Positions 21,443 through 31,511 of a DNA stretch of 64,000 nucleotides are shown here, piece after piece. Position 1 is the first letter of the stretch; every line of letters starts with the position of its first letter. The notes under the pieces are model-generated. The model worked only from the letters and a program-made list of their open reading frames with translations, was not told the origin of the DNA and did not search any database. Position numbers and translations under genes: made by a program. The stretch is from Marasmius tenuissimus (taxonomy: Eukaryota > Basidiomycota > Agaricomycetes > Agaricales > Marasmiaceae). Location of the stretch: assembly GCA_029532415.1 (NCBI GenBank), contig JAQOTA010000042.1, forward strand, positions 248,001 through 312,000. The letters are read 5' to 3'.

Positions 21443-22816
21443 GCGTGTTCCCGGATTGGCTGTTTCCAACGACAATATTATCGCCAGGACCTTTCAACAC
21501 ACCAACCAGAATCATTCATTCTCGTTTTCCAATCCACCGGATTCGTCGCAACCCACTCGTCCATTCATTTACGACCCTCCCACGTTGATCGTACCATTTG
21601 AAGACAAAACGACTTGTCTTGACTCGACGTCAAGTCCCTCGCCAGCATCTAGCATGACCACAATCCCATGATTTCGCCACAAACGGATCAGATTTAAGCC
21701 TGCGATCCATCTCCTCGGCTTTAGTTTCCTTCTGACCGCAGGGTTTGGATATTATGGCTGCCTTTTACCTCTCTTGCGTTGTTGGCATCTCGACGAAGCG
21801 AAAGGCCATGGGTGAACAGTGGCATAGCCCCGGACAGAGTGCTCCCGAATACGACAGGCAGATTCGTTTCACTACTAGCACATAGGCACTTATCGGACGC
21901 GAATCTCTCATTTCCCCCACGATAATGCCCTCGACCTCGACAAAGCTAGTTGGCAACGCCATAGCGGTGAGTGGAATCTCCGCCACCATTTTCCATCTTC
22001 TAGTCACTCACTCACCACCTCGCCAGTTCTATACTCAGGAAACGATGCGACATCATTTGTGGCGAGTTCAGTCTCCAGAGCTCAGGCCTGGAGTCTGGAC
22101 TCGCACAGGCAAGTCACGAACTGAAGAAAATTTGCGAAAGGATGGGGAACATCAATCAAGGGCGAAAGACGTAGTCGGGCATCTCGAGGAAGAGTAAGAT
22201 AAAGACAACCTTCATCGACTGGCTCTGAGTGAGGTTCTCCCGAATGAGCGCTTTCCGGGCCTTGTGGGTTGGCTCAAATACGATCTTCAAGGTGTGTTGT
22301 GTCGTATTTCGTTTTTCACTGGCCTGCACTCATCACCTTTTCACTGGAACTCAAAGGCCATCTCTCACATATGATTGCTATATTACATGTGCCCCCGAGC
22401 GGTCATCTGAGATCGTTGTTGAGCCTGCATTCTAAACCTCTAGCCTTGTACGCGGGGATCGATGCAATTGCCATGGTGGTGAAGAGGATGGAAGTTGTTC
22501 TTTCCCACAGTGGAGGTCAACATCTACGTGATTCCGAGACAGTGAGTTGGGGTCTGCCTTCGTTCTTCGCCGACAACGGAGGTCTCATGTTGAATAGAAC
22601 AGAGATTTTGAGATTAAAATGTGGTAGGTGCCATTGAGTAGAGTGTTTGGGGTGTACAGAATAGAGGTACAACTGTAAGTCTCTACGTTGGTGGGAATGA
22701 GTATAGTAAAACATAGGATGTAGATGTGATAGATTATACTCGGGCATAAATGTTTGAAATAGAACATGTTCCCCTTCGTATTCTGAAAGGGAACCTTCAC
22801 CTTTACTACAGCAAAC
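21443..22816. other. Right flank of the retrotransposon, decayed sequence
   Basis: No intact gene. Parts resemble the left flank: CACACAGGCAAGTC and a GAGGAAGAG-containing stretch occur at both 12150-12320 and 22100-22200. The flanks may therefore be diverged copies of one sequence. An AT-rich stretch near 22640-22800 precedes the hairpin array. Confidence 0.4.
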
Positions 22817-23171
22817 GCCGGCAGGGAACACCTCGATTCCCTGCTGGCACCTCGACCGTTACGACGCCGCTGGGTAAAAGTAAAAAAAAAGAAGAAAACT
22901 CTCGAATATACGAGAGACACACCCCACGCCGGCAAGAGACACCTTGATCTCTTACTGGCACCTCGACCGTTGCGAAGCACGGTGTGCAATGAAAGGTAAA
23001 GAAAGAAACTCTCGAAAATACGAGAGACACACTTCACGCTGGCAGGGAACACATCGATTCCCTGCTGGCACCTCGACCATTACGACGCGTGGTGTGCAAT
23101 GAAGGGTAAAAATCTCGAAATACAAGAGATACACCCCGCACCGGCAGAGAACACCTCGATTCCCTGCTGGC
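22817..23171. repeat. Tandem array of covarying hairpins, four units of about 105 bp
   Basis: Hairpins lie at 22817-22848, 22928-22959, 23038-23069 and about 23140-23171. In unit 1 the stem arm GGCAGGGAA pairs with TTCCCTGCTGGC around the loop CACCTCGA. In unit 2 the arms are GGCAAGAGA and TCTCTTACTGGC: stem bases changed in matching pairs while the loop is nearly constant (CACCTTGA). Each hairpin is followed by a second copy of CACCTCGACCGTT. Units 1 and 2 are then followed by a second small hairpin, CTCTCG-aatata-CGAGAG, weaker in unit 3. The period (111, 110, 102) is not a multiple of three, so a repeated protein is unlikely. A fifth, diverged unit lies at 23807-23840. Confidence 0.85.
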
Positions 23172-23227
23172 ACCTCGACCGTTACGACGCGTGGTGTGTA
23201 ATAAAAATAGAAAAAAGTGAAAAAAGT

Positions 23228-23745
23228 AATGAGCCAGCATAGTTAAAGTGCACAGTGGGTATAACGAAGTAAACCTCACATGGGTAATACACAGAGTGTT
23301 CTTGTAGTCTTGAGATGCTTGAGAAGAGGTGATAATCGAGTAGATTGTCCTAAGGCTTAAAGCCTTTTGTTCAGTCTTTTATACATAAGTTTCTGGTACA
23401 TGTAATGAGTATTACACTAACTGAAACTACTACTAGAAGTAGGTATTCGGCCCTAAAGGCGTAAAAGACATTAGTACTGTGTAAGTACTTCTACCATGAA
23501 TGGTAGTATGCTTGGTGAGCATAGTCGTGTTTGCCTCATGTATTGGAGGCTCTAGTTATGCTATTGGATAGCGACTGTCTATAGTGTCATATATGATGAA
23601 ACTACTAGATACGTAGTAAGATACGTAGACAGAGACGTAGTACTTGCATGAGGACGCAAGTGTTCTAGAGGCGTAGCTCTATAAATAGTGTGACGCGTAA
23701 ACAACACGTCAACAGTGTATCACATGATTTCCATCATGTTCAACA
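23228..23745 (-). mobile_element. Solo LTR, copy 1 (518 bp)
   Basis: Exactly flanked by the 5-bp target duplication AAAAG (23223-23227 and 23746-23750) and almost identical to the solo LTR at 54204-54721. The minus-strand reading starts TGTTGAACATG, as in many Copia LTRs, and contains a TATAAAAG box. The TG at the other end has mutated to TA. No internal element sequence remains, so LTR-LTR recombination removed it. The insertion separates hairpin units 4 and 5. Confidence 0.9.
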
Positions 23746-23806
23746 AAAAGTTTGAGAAAACAGCTCATTACCCTTTTGTTCGATACCACCACAGTCTTCA
23801 GTGTAG

Positions 23807-23840
23807 GAGAGAGTCACCTCGGACTCTCTCAAACACCTCG
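23807..23840. repeat. Fifth, diverged hairpin unit
   Basis: The stem GAGAGAGT pairs with ACTCTCTC around the loop CACCTCGG, followed by another CACCTCGGTCGTT. Stem sequence is different from the four upstream units but the pairing and loop are kept. An outer pairing CTTCAGTGT with ACACTGAAG encloses it (about 23794-23865). Confidence 0.75.
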
Positions 23841-23885
23841 GTCGTTTGACACTGAAGGGTGATGGCGGTAAAGAACAAAGAGGCG

Positions 23886-23975
23886 ACGTGTCACATGCAG
23901 TGACATGTAACGATATATCAACTTCTGGTCATGTGACCTGTCAACACGCGTCACGTGTGCTTTTTTCACGTGTTC
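23886..23975 (+). promoter_or_regulatory. Cluster of CACGTG/CACATG elements upstream of the H3-tail gene
   Basis: Within about 90 bp there are GTCACATG, GACATGT, GGTCATGTGACC, GTCACGTGTG and TTCACGTGTT. The two CACGTG cores are perfect E-boxes of the kind bound by bHLH factors. A CT-rich stretch typical of fungal promoters leads to the ATG at 24020. Confidence 0.45.
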
Positions 23976-24019
23976 CTCTCTTTCTTCTTTACCACCACCA
24001 CTACTGATTCTTCTTCAAC

Positions 24020-25874
24020 ATGGTAAGTTATCTCACACATTCTTAATCCAATTCTATTATTTATGTTTATTGTAGGCCAGAACCAAAGGCAGGGGTAGAC
24101 GCGGGGGCAAGGCTGGTGTTGTTAAACAGACAGCACAGAAATCCACTGGAGCGCCAGCCCCACGCGTTCCTTTGGGCATTTCTACTGTCAAAGCATCACC
24201 TGCTCCAAGTCTGCGAAGAAGGGCGGGAAAAAGCCGATTCCAGCCAAACAAGATATCAATTTGAAGGCTCCCCAGCCAAAAATCAAGATGCACGGGGCGA
24301 CCATCCAACACCTTTCCGGGGCGATGGGTTTCAGTGTTCTCATCACGACCAAGATGGGAGTTGAGCTCTACACCGAACAGCAATTTCTTGAAAATAACGA
24401 GAATCCTCCAGTTAGATTACAGGTACGTTTCAAATTTCCGGGTTCGTATCATTTCTAAGTGTGACTATAGCATTGTATCACCTGCAATCATGGCGGGAAA
24501 CTGATCGATTGCGACCACTGCATGGGCGCTGTATGCTGTCAGTGTCTGCCAGATGCCATCGTTCAGAGACTTGATGAAGGGGCGCCTCTTGGATACTTCA
24601 TGTGCCCGCGATGCCATGCTCAAGAATACCCTACAAAACCATACAAGGTAAAATCTTGACATTGCATAGCTCCGAGTATGACTCAATGTTCCACACAGGG
24701 ATTTGATCTTCTCAAAGAAACTCTGTTCTTGCAACGCGGCTCAACCTACCGCACCAGAACAGTTGACCCTATTATGGGGGCCACCCTCGTACTCTTCATA
24801 TACTTGAAGGACCCGGTTGTGAAGCCTGGCGTGGTTCTGGGCGCGATTCATCCTCTCAAGATTTGGGCCGCTGATGACTTGGTCTATTGTGCCGTTCCGT
24901 TCGATTTCAAAGACGACACTAGCGACTACTTGGAGGCCATGAACAACATTGTCAACCAACTCCAAGATGGCGTACTACAACGGTATGTTCTGTTTGACAT
25001 CTCCATAATTCTCTGCATCTGAGATTACACAGTGTCAAAAAAATCGCGGTGGTTGTCTCGATGCATACTGACCCGGAGAGGGGGGACTTCCACATTATTC
25101 CTGACTGTGGCGGAAGCGTTCCTTTTGACGAGGTAAATGATATCACCTATTGTTCTTCACGTTTCTCATTTATCCTTCAGCTTGCGAATGTCCTCTTTCC
25201 AGAAGATCTCCGGGTTCAGCTACGGGCCCGGGGCTTCTGGAGTCAGTTGGTATTGCTGGCCTGCGGTTCTTTTTGGAGGATGCGAGAGCCTGTTACGCAG
25301 ATTTTTGACTTTGTCAAAGAGTGCGAGCTATCTTTCTGTCCCTTGTTTCTTTCGTTTGTCTAATCACAACTGTAGCATCGGCTTTGATCATGCTCTGGGA
25401 TTTTCCGCACAGAATCTTCAGACTGCTCTCACCACAGCGTTCATCCAACACGCCCTTGAGAACTTTGTCATTCACGGGGATCGTCAAACTATTATACCCA
25501 TCCTTCCAGAGCACTCGCGCACTGGTTCCCACAGTGGAATCGTCTCGTTGAACCCTTTCACCAAGGAAATCCTAGAGTTTCTATGGCATCACCCACTCAT
25601 GAGCCCATTTGGGGACCCTAGCTTGCTTCACGCTCAGTGTTCCAAGTGTGGCGTACTCTCGCCGTGGGTGAATGTCGACTGCAGACCCGGGAGCGACAGC
25701 ATTCATCGGCTCACCATTCAGTGCAAACGTTGCCATGAAACTCAAACCATCAATCGTCCCGCTGGTCTAAGGAAGGTAACTGGTGGAGGAGACAATGCTA
25801 GCTACCTCAGACACAGTACTGGAGATTGGATGGTACGTACTATTGAGATAGAGAAGTTGCATTCAGTAGAGTAG
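24020..25874 (+). CDS. Histone H3-tail-like / PHD-like finger / caspase-CHAT-like protein, 501 aa
   Basis: Exons with consistent phase: 24020-24022 (ATG alone), 24076-24165, 24210-24422, 24471-24647, 24699-24982, 25033-25132, 25181-25320, 25376-25874. Residues 2-5 are ARTK and residues 17-30 are KQTAQKSTGAPAPR, matching histone H3 KQTARKSTGGKAPR at 11 of 14 positions; no histone fold follows. Residues 104-151 form a PHD-like zinc site (CITC, CDHC, CCQC, CPRCH). Residues 260-267 are a hydrophobic strand ending in His267 (IAVVVSMH) and residues 312-318 another ending in Cys317 (LVLLACG); the spacing fits the catalytic pair of clan CD (caspase, CHAT) peptidases. CxxC pairs at 424-427 and 452-455 suggest a zinc ribbon. 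I recall similar unnamed proteins in other Agaricomycetes. The 24166-24209 intron is only 44 nt; a 2-nt indel near 24208 is the alternative. Function is inference: a chromatin-linked protein. Confidence 0.75.
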
Positions 25875-26098
25875 AATGATCGTACCGTATTTTCTTGACA
25901 CAAATCCAATATGTTCATCAGTTTTCCCATTTCTATCAGCGCTCATTGTCCCGAAATAACGAATCTAGTCTAATTGAAGAATCCCGTCAATGAAAAGAAG
26001 CGTTGTTTCACACGACTCGGACTTTAGGGTGGACAGTCCGATTTTTCAGGGTCTATCACCCCCATTCCCCAATCTTTTTATTTCCTTTCACCCCCATC

Positions 26099-27425
26099 AT
26101 GTTCCCAGTCGCTCAAACGTACCTCGACCGAACACTGTGCCTGTTCGATATGCCTTGCTATAGTGCAACGAAACGTCAACGCCCATCCATCCAATCTAAA
26201 GCAGCTGAAGTGGAAAATCAGGCAGAAGATCAACAACTCACTTTGAATAACGAGGTTCTGTGCATTCCAGCAAGCATACAGACACCTACAGAGATTCTTG
26301 AGGAGATCCTGTACACGGCTATTGTATCTAGCAACACCAGTCATGATGCGCACAACATCCTACTTGCATCAAATGTCTGGTCACAGGTGTGAGTTTTCTC
26401 ACGTTTCAACGTGTTTTCTCGTGTTTCGACGCGTTTTATAGTGGATTAACGCGTTATTTTGGTAGTTCCAGGATCAGAAACGCGATGTACTGCAACATAT
26501 CTGTCAGAAACCCACGGTCTCTTCATTTGCTGCTGCTGAAACTGGAGTCTGACCCTGAGAATCTCCTTCCTCTCATCTATTCCTTCACTGCAATCATTGA
26601 AGACGGTTGGGTTTCTGAGCCCCTCCAGCGTGCACAGGATGCTACGATTCGTTCGTACGCTGATCTTTACACCAGTCACGACGATGTGCCGGGCTCTGCT
26701 CTGGCCTCCATCCTCATTCTACTTTCGAAATCCCCTGCAAAAGTAGAATCACTTGTTCTCAATGCAGCACGTCCTACACCTCTCATGCGAATGGTCATCA
26801 ATATGCGTACTTTCTCCACAGTCACCCATCTCGAGGCCCCAGTCGAGTTTGTCACTATCCAGTGTGACTGGCCTGCTCTTATCACGCTCCGGGTGTGGTA
26901 CACTGTCAGTCGCGAGACAAATGTGCTACTCGAATCCCCTGACTTTTCCCATCTATCATCTCTCCAAAGGATGCATGTCATGTATGATGGGTTCGAAAAG
27001 TGGGACCTCACACCTTCTATCCGCAATATGCGCCTCCCTGCGTCGATCCAGGCAGTTGCACTTGATCTTTCATGCGGTCGAAAGGTCCCGATCTCTTGGA
27101 GTACCTTGGAGAGCTTTATTCTCAATCCAAAGGTTGTTTTTGTTTGGCTACGCTCACTGTTTCCCGGCTTGTGTCCTCACGTTTTTCATAGGTTGTCTTT
27201 GTCATTTCTGACCCCAAGCTGATTAGTGCGATGGGGGTAGTAGTTGAGTACGGGGATTGGTCACAGGAGCTTTATGATGCCACGGTGGATGTGACGTTTG
27301 TTGCCCCACTGAGTATGGGCTCATTCTGGGAGAGCCTCGAGGAGAAGGTTGACGCACGTCTTTTGTATGCAAAAGCATGCTCTCACAACTCTCCTGACCA
27401 CCCCTTGCTTGTTGAAAAGGTTTGA
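26099..27425 (+). CDS. F-box-like / LRR-type protein, 3 exons, 396 aa
   Basis: Exons 26099-26388, 26466-27132 and 27192-27425 keep frame through two GT-AG introns (GTGAGT and GTTGTT donors). The N-terminus is charged and polar. PTEILEEIL (about residues 63-71) is the F-box-like helix seen at the start of many Agaricomycete F-box proteins, followed by the usual LLASNVWSQ. The rest is Leu-rich and resembles the irregular repeats that follow such domains (VESLVLNAA, VTHLEAP, LITLRVWYT, LSSLQRMHV). It would act in the cytosol or nucleus as a substrate adaptor of an SCF ubiquitin ligase if the F-box is real. The ATG at 26099 follows a CT-rich leader; an in-frame ATG at 26003 would add 32 residues. 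The MULE-like gene ends 77 bp beyond its stop on the other strand. Confidence 0.65.
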
Positions 27426-27501
27426 GTTTACAATGAATATGTTTTTCTTGTCCGAAATGTTGTTTGCGCGCATGTATCAGTCTGTAAAGAATGAATGTAT
27501 T

Positions 27502-30500
27502 CTACGAGTCCTGAAAAACAATAGGGATATACTTTCCGCTTCCCTTCTTCAGCTCTGTTGCGCTCCCGGAAATTTTTACGAGTTCATCCTTCATCTTATT
27601 CCACTTCTCACGATGCTCCGTCATCTTTCTCCTTGCTTCATGAATCTCTTCCATAGGCTTACCCAGCTCAACAACTCGCTTCAATTTCGCATAGAGTGCA
27701 TTACCTCTTGTTTGTGCACTGGTGAACTTGTCGTATGCTTTCTGTACCTTCGTATTGTGCTTGAGAATCTGATCGTCTTCCTTGTTGATCATACGATGGT
27801 CCTTGTTGTCTGGATTGTGATGAGTGAGAGGTACACTAGAAAAGTAATGGTACTCACTCTTTCGCTTTATTGCACGACAAGAATTGTCGACTTGATGTCC
27901 TGTTGCATACGATGGACGGACCCCTGCCTCCTCAAAAGACTAGACACATATTTAGCTTTGCGCGATAGTTGAAAGAATGGAAGCTCACCCGAAGCTTGGC
28001 CAACTTGGTTGCATCGTAGCGTCGCCCTTTCTCAATACCTCCCACCAGAGTACACGATTTGCCTTCAAGGTTGACATTCGAGTGGGATGACTCTACTATG
28101 TTGTCGTTCCGATCACCGGCCATCCATATGTACTTTGGGATCTTGCTCTTCTCCCAACAGACAGCTTCGAGCGCAAACTTGCTCTGAATCTTGTTCTCTA
28201 GCCAGTCTAGAATTGTATTGTTAGTCCACGGCTCAACTTCACAGGTGAATACTCCTACCAACACCAGCACGACCTCCATCATTTCGTATGGTCTCCAAAG
28301 CTTCATCCCAACTCTCATGCTCCATACATGCAAGCCCTCTCATTGCCTCACGAGCAGGCGGCGGAACCTTGCACTCCTGAATATTCCGACAGAAGTGTAC
28401 GAGGCACAAACGAAAGATACGATGGAGATGGTCATAAGGACTGAGGTCCTTCAGTCGCTTGTTCTCGTATAGATCTCGCCCATCAAGACTTTGGCATATC
28501 GACTGAAGGTATAGTCCAAGACCTATAGGTTGTGTTAGCATCATCCTTGTCGCTTGAATGTGGGCAGTACCCTTGGCCTGCCCTCCATGCTGGTCGCCAG
28601 TCCACATCAAGACCAACCCTTGTTGATCACTTTCATCATTTGATGGTGCGTATATGTGCCTCCAAGGAATTGGCCTCCCGGTATCCTCTTTGACTGTCTT
28701 CTCAATCTCTTGAAATATCCGAAAGTGAGCGAAGGCTGTCTCACGAGTAACATACACCCGGCAATAGACAACCGCTACAGACAGCTTTAGTATGAGAGTC
28801 ATGAATCACAAACTCTACTTACCTGCATTCGCGTCTCGGTCATGTCCAGCTATGATGAACTCTTTCCACCCATTGAGCCTCTTGAATGAAATATCGCTCT
28901 GAAGGTATCGCCCGGACTGAATAAGCCGTTGGCTACCTTCCTTACTCATACACAAGATAATCCGTAGGTCGTCAGTGCAACCGTCGTCACTATCATCTTG
29001 CATCTGATCAACAGGAACGTGGATGATGCTCCGGATGTACTGACCATCCTCTCCGTAGCGCTCGAGATGACACTTTTGCAAGTGTAAGGCGCCTAAATTC
29101 CTCTTTAAAATAGCCATAGACATTCTCAAACGTTTGGCTCACCTTCCCATCCAGTACCCATTGGAAAGACTTCCTTCTTGGCCTGCTTGATGTATGAAGC
29201 AATGTGGGCGTGATTGGCAAGCGACACATGTATGTCACTGATTGAGGCAAGAGAATCATTCGGAAACAGGGCCCTAACGTGCGAGTGAACGACAGGGTGG
29301 CGGATAAACCCATGAGCTGTGAGGTCAGCGAGATCCTCACCGACATTTCGGAGTATGTCAAATATTCGAGAACGTAGCTTCGGCGGAGTTTTGTTGGGGA
29401 GGGGAATGGGGTGACAGTGTACTCCTTGAACGATGATCAAGACGTATGGACAGTCCTCACGGTAGTCCTCGAGAGGTTCATATATCTTGAACTTGACATC
29501 ACACTTGAGGTGCTCTATGAGAGGTTGATAGAGATCCCTGGTTTCGGGGTCACGGTGGGAGTGTGCTGTTAAAGTAAGCGTCAAAAAATATTGACGCTAT
29601 AAGTAGCAACTCACGGCAGTTGAAGCGTTGAGCAGAGTGGTTTGTGATGATATTGCACGTCCTAGCAGGTCCTACGTCGTGTTCTATGTCAGCTTCTTCC
29701 TCAATGGCCCGTGCAGTGTCTAAATTGCCAGTAAGAACAGCCTTGATGTATTCATTGTGGTAAGAATCATCGAGGCGCTGGTGGAAATGAAGACGGGAGT
29801 TATGCGAGTCGTAATATTCGCATCTTGAGCATACAAATCAGCGTTCCCTCCCGAGGGTACGTGGAATGGGAAGCTCACGAAACACTTGGGTGACCTGCCC
29901 AATCAAAGAAAAAGACGACCTTGCCAGAACAACGCGTCACCTTGTCGACGTACCCTCGCTGAAGTTGCTCGTGGTGTTTTGTGAGAAACGAATCACCGGT
30001 ACGTTGTTCACCTTCCACCTGCATTCGACACCCGAGTCGCTGTAGCGCAGTCACATAGCTAGACGTCTTCTGGAAGATATCTCTTGATGGTGAATCGTAG
30101 TTCAATCGATGGTCCCTGTCCTGAGTGAGTCGTTGCTTGAGTAACTCCCGCGACGCCTTGGTATGTGGAGTTTTCATCTCGTCAAGATCAGAAAATGGAC
30201 AAATTTTGACTCCTTGACCTAGTAATACTGTAAGAACGCAAGTACACCAAGGCTCGAGACCACTAACAGGTTGCATGCCGACTGATGCATGGTATAGCGC
30301 CTTGTCCCATGAGTGGGTGAGTGATCAGATCGCCATTGTGCTTCTTTTTGAGTGATCCTGAAGGCTTTCCAAGAGAATACACAAAGTTATTCCACGGATG
30401 GTCCCAGTTTGATTCGTCGCGTCGCAAGAGATATCCAATCCCGCGGGCTGAAGTTTCCGGGTACTCAGTGTATGTTTCAGGGTCTTCGTAGAGGTACAAC

Positions 30501-30574
30501 CGGTCTAAACAGGTCTTGTTTGAGACCACGACATTTTCCCGGACTGATTCCATGCTCAAGCCCGACTCCAACAA
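27502..30574 (-). CDS. MULE-like transposase (zinc HxH, DDE), possibly intact
   Basis: Multi-exon gene reading leftward. An N-terminal region (30574-29640) of unknown fold is followed by VQGVHCHPIPL, an HxH end of a FLYWCH/WRKY-GCM1-like zinc finger. Then come candidate catalytic acids in MULE-like context: Asp in QSDISFKRL (about 28895), Asp in TGDQHGGQ (about 28595, after WRHIYAPSNDE) and Glu in NIVESSHSN (about 28093). A CxxxHFCRNI stretch lies between the last two, as in MULE transposases. The final exon (27792-27502) is a coiled coil rich in Lys/Glu. The join near 30290-30330 changes frame without an obvious intron, so one frameshift may exist. Terminal inverted repeats and target duplication were not found. 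Family assignment is by motif, not alignment. Confidence 0.6.
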
Positions 30575-31511
30575 ATACCGCTACTTCCCCCGTGGTATAG
30601 CTCCCTATCGGCGTGCCAACTCGCACCTTTTAAGCACGAAAAGTGGGAGCAGGATCCAAAGAGCGCAAGGTCGATTTGAGTGCGAAAGCGTCCTCTGTAC
30701 GTGATGAAAAAAGGCATAATGAGGCTAGCCTCACGTCGTCGCGGTATCCTCCGACTCGGCCAGTTGAATTCCTCAGGAAGTGAGGCAGAGAGGCAATGTT
30801 GCTAAGAGAGATAGTCGTCTGAGCTCTGCGTGGAAGTAGAGATAGTCAGTCGAGCTCATCGTGGTCGTGGCGAGAAGCAAACCTGAGCTCAAGGCCCCAA
30901 CGACGGTTCCCGGTCGGATGACGTCAGTGCTTGGCATTATCATGGTTACGATCCATTGCATCGGCTTCATCACTACCTTCGCATCGCCTTCCCTCCTCTA
31001 AGCAGCAGACCAGGATGTGATAAACGTTGAGATCGCTCGTCGGGATTACTTAGCCTGTAGAGATACGAGTTAGATTATAGGCCCTCAAGTCTCACGCTCG
31101 AATATTCAACGTAGAAGTTCAAATCCAACTAACGGGCGGGTACACGGACGTCCTGAGTTCAATCTGGATTCTCACAAAGTCACCGCACCATAGAATTTTC
31201 CCTGGGCAGACCGACGGGATAGCACAAACTAATCAGAGCTCAAAGGTTTGATTATTGGCAGGAAAATGGAAGAAGGAGATGTGTAGAATAGCGTGAGGAG
31301 CCAAGTTGTAGGACATTTGAAAGGGCCAGTGATTTTGAAATCCACGAAGCGAGACCAGACCCGAGATATCTGATTCACAAATTTATTCAGACGGTAACAA
31401 GGATAATGACAGATCTGTGGGCCTGTGACAGGCCCCTCAAGTGAGCGTCGAGTGGCTTGTGAGAGGCCGGCTACAGGCTTAAAATGACGGTAGATTAATG
31501 TTCGGTCCAGA
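30575..31511. other. Intergenic, no gene recognised
   Basis: Separates the transposase gene from seven-TM copy B. It may contain the transposon's right end. Short open frames here have no family motif. Confidence 0.4.

Noticed and set aside
22817..23171. CRISPR array
   Set aside because: Repeats are about 105 bp apart, imperfect and hairpin-based, in a eukaryotic genome with no cas genes.
22585..23279. Repeated minus-strand peptides (RNGRGASRES type) as a repeat protein
   Set aside because: The unit length of 102-111 bp shifts the frame between units and stops intervene; the repeat is structural, not coding.
24076..24165. A genuine histone H3 gene
   Set aside because: Only the N-terminal tail resembles H3; no histone-fold helices follow, and the next exons encode zinc sites and an unrelated domain.
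27502..30574. KDZ (Kyakuja-Dileera-Zisupton) transposase linked to the TET/JBP gene
   Set aside because: The motifs seen (HxH finger, SDISFKR, GDQHGG, NIVESSH) fit a MULE-like layout instead; no KDZ motif was recognised.
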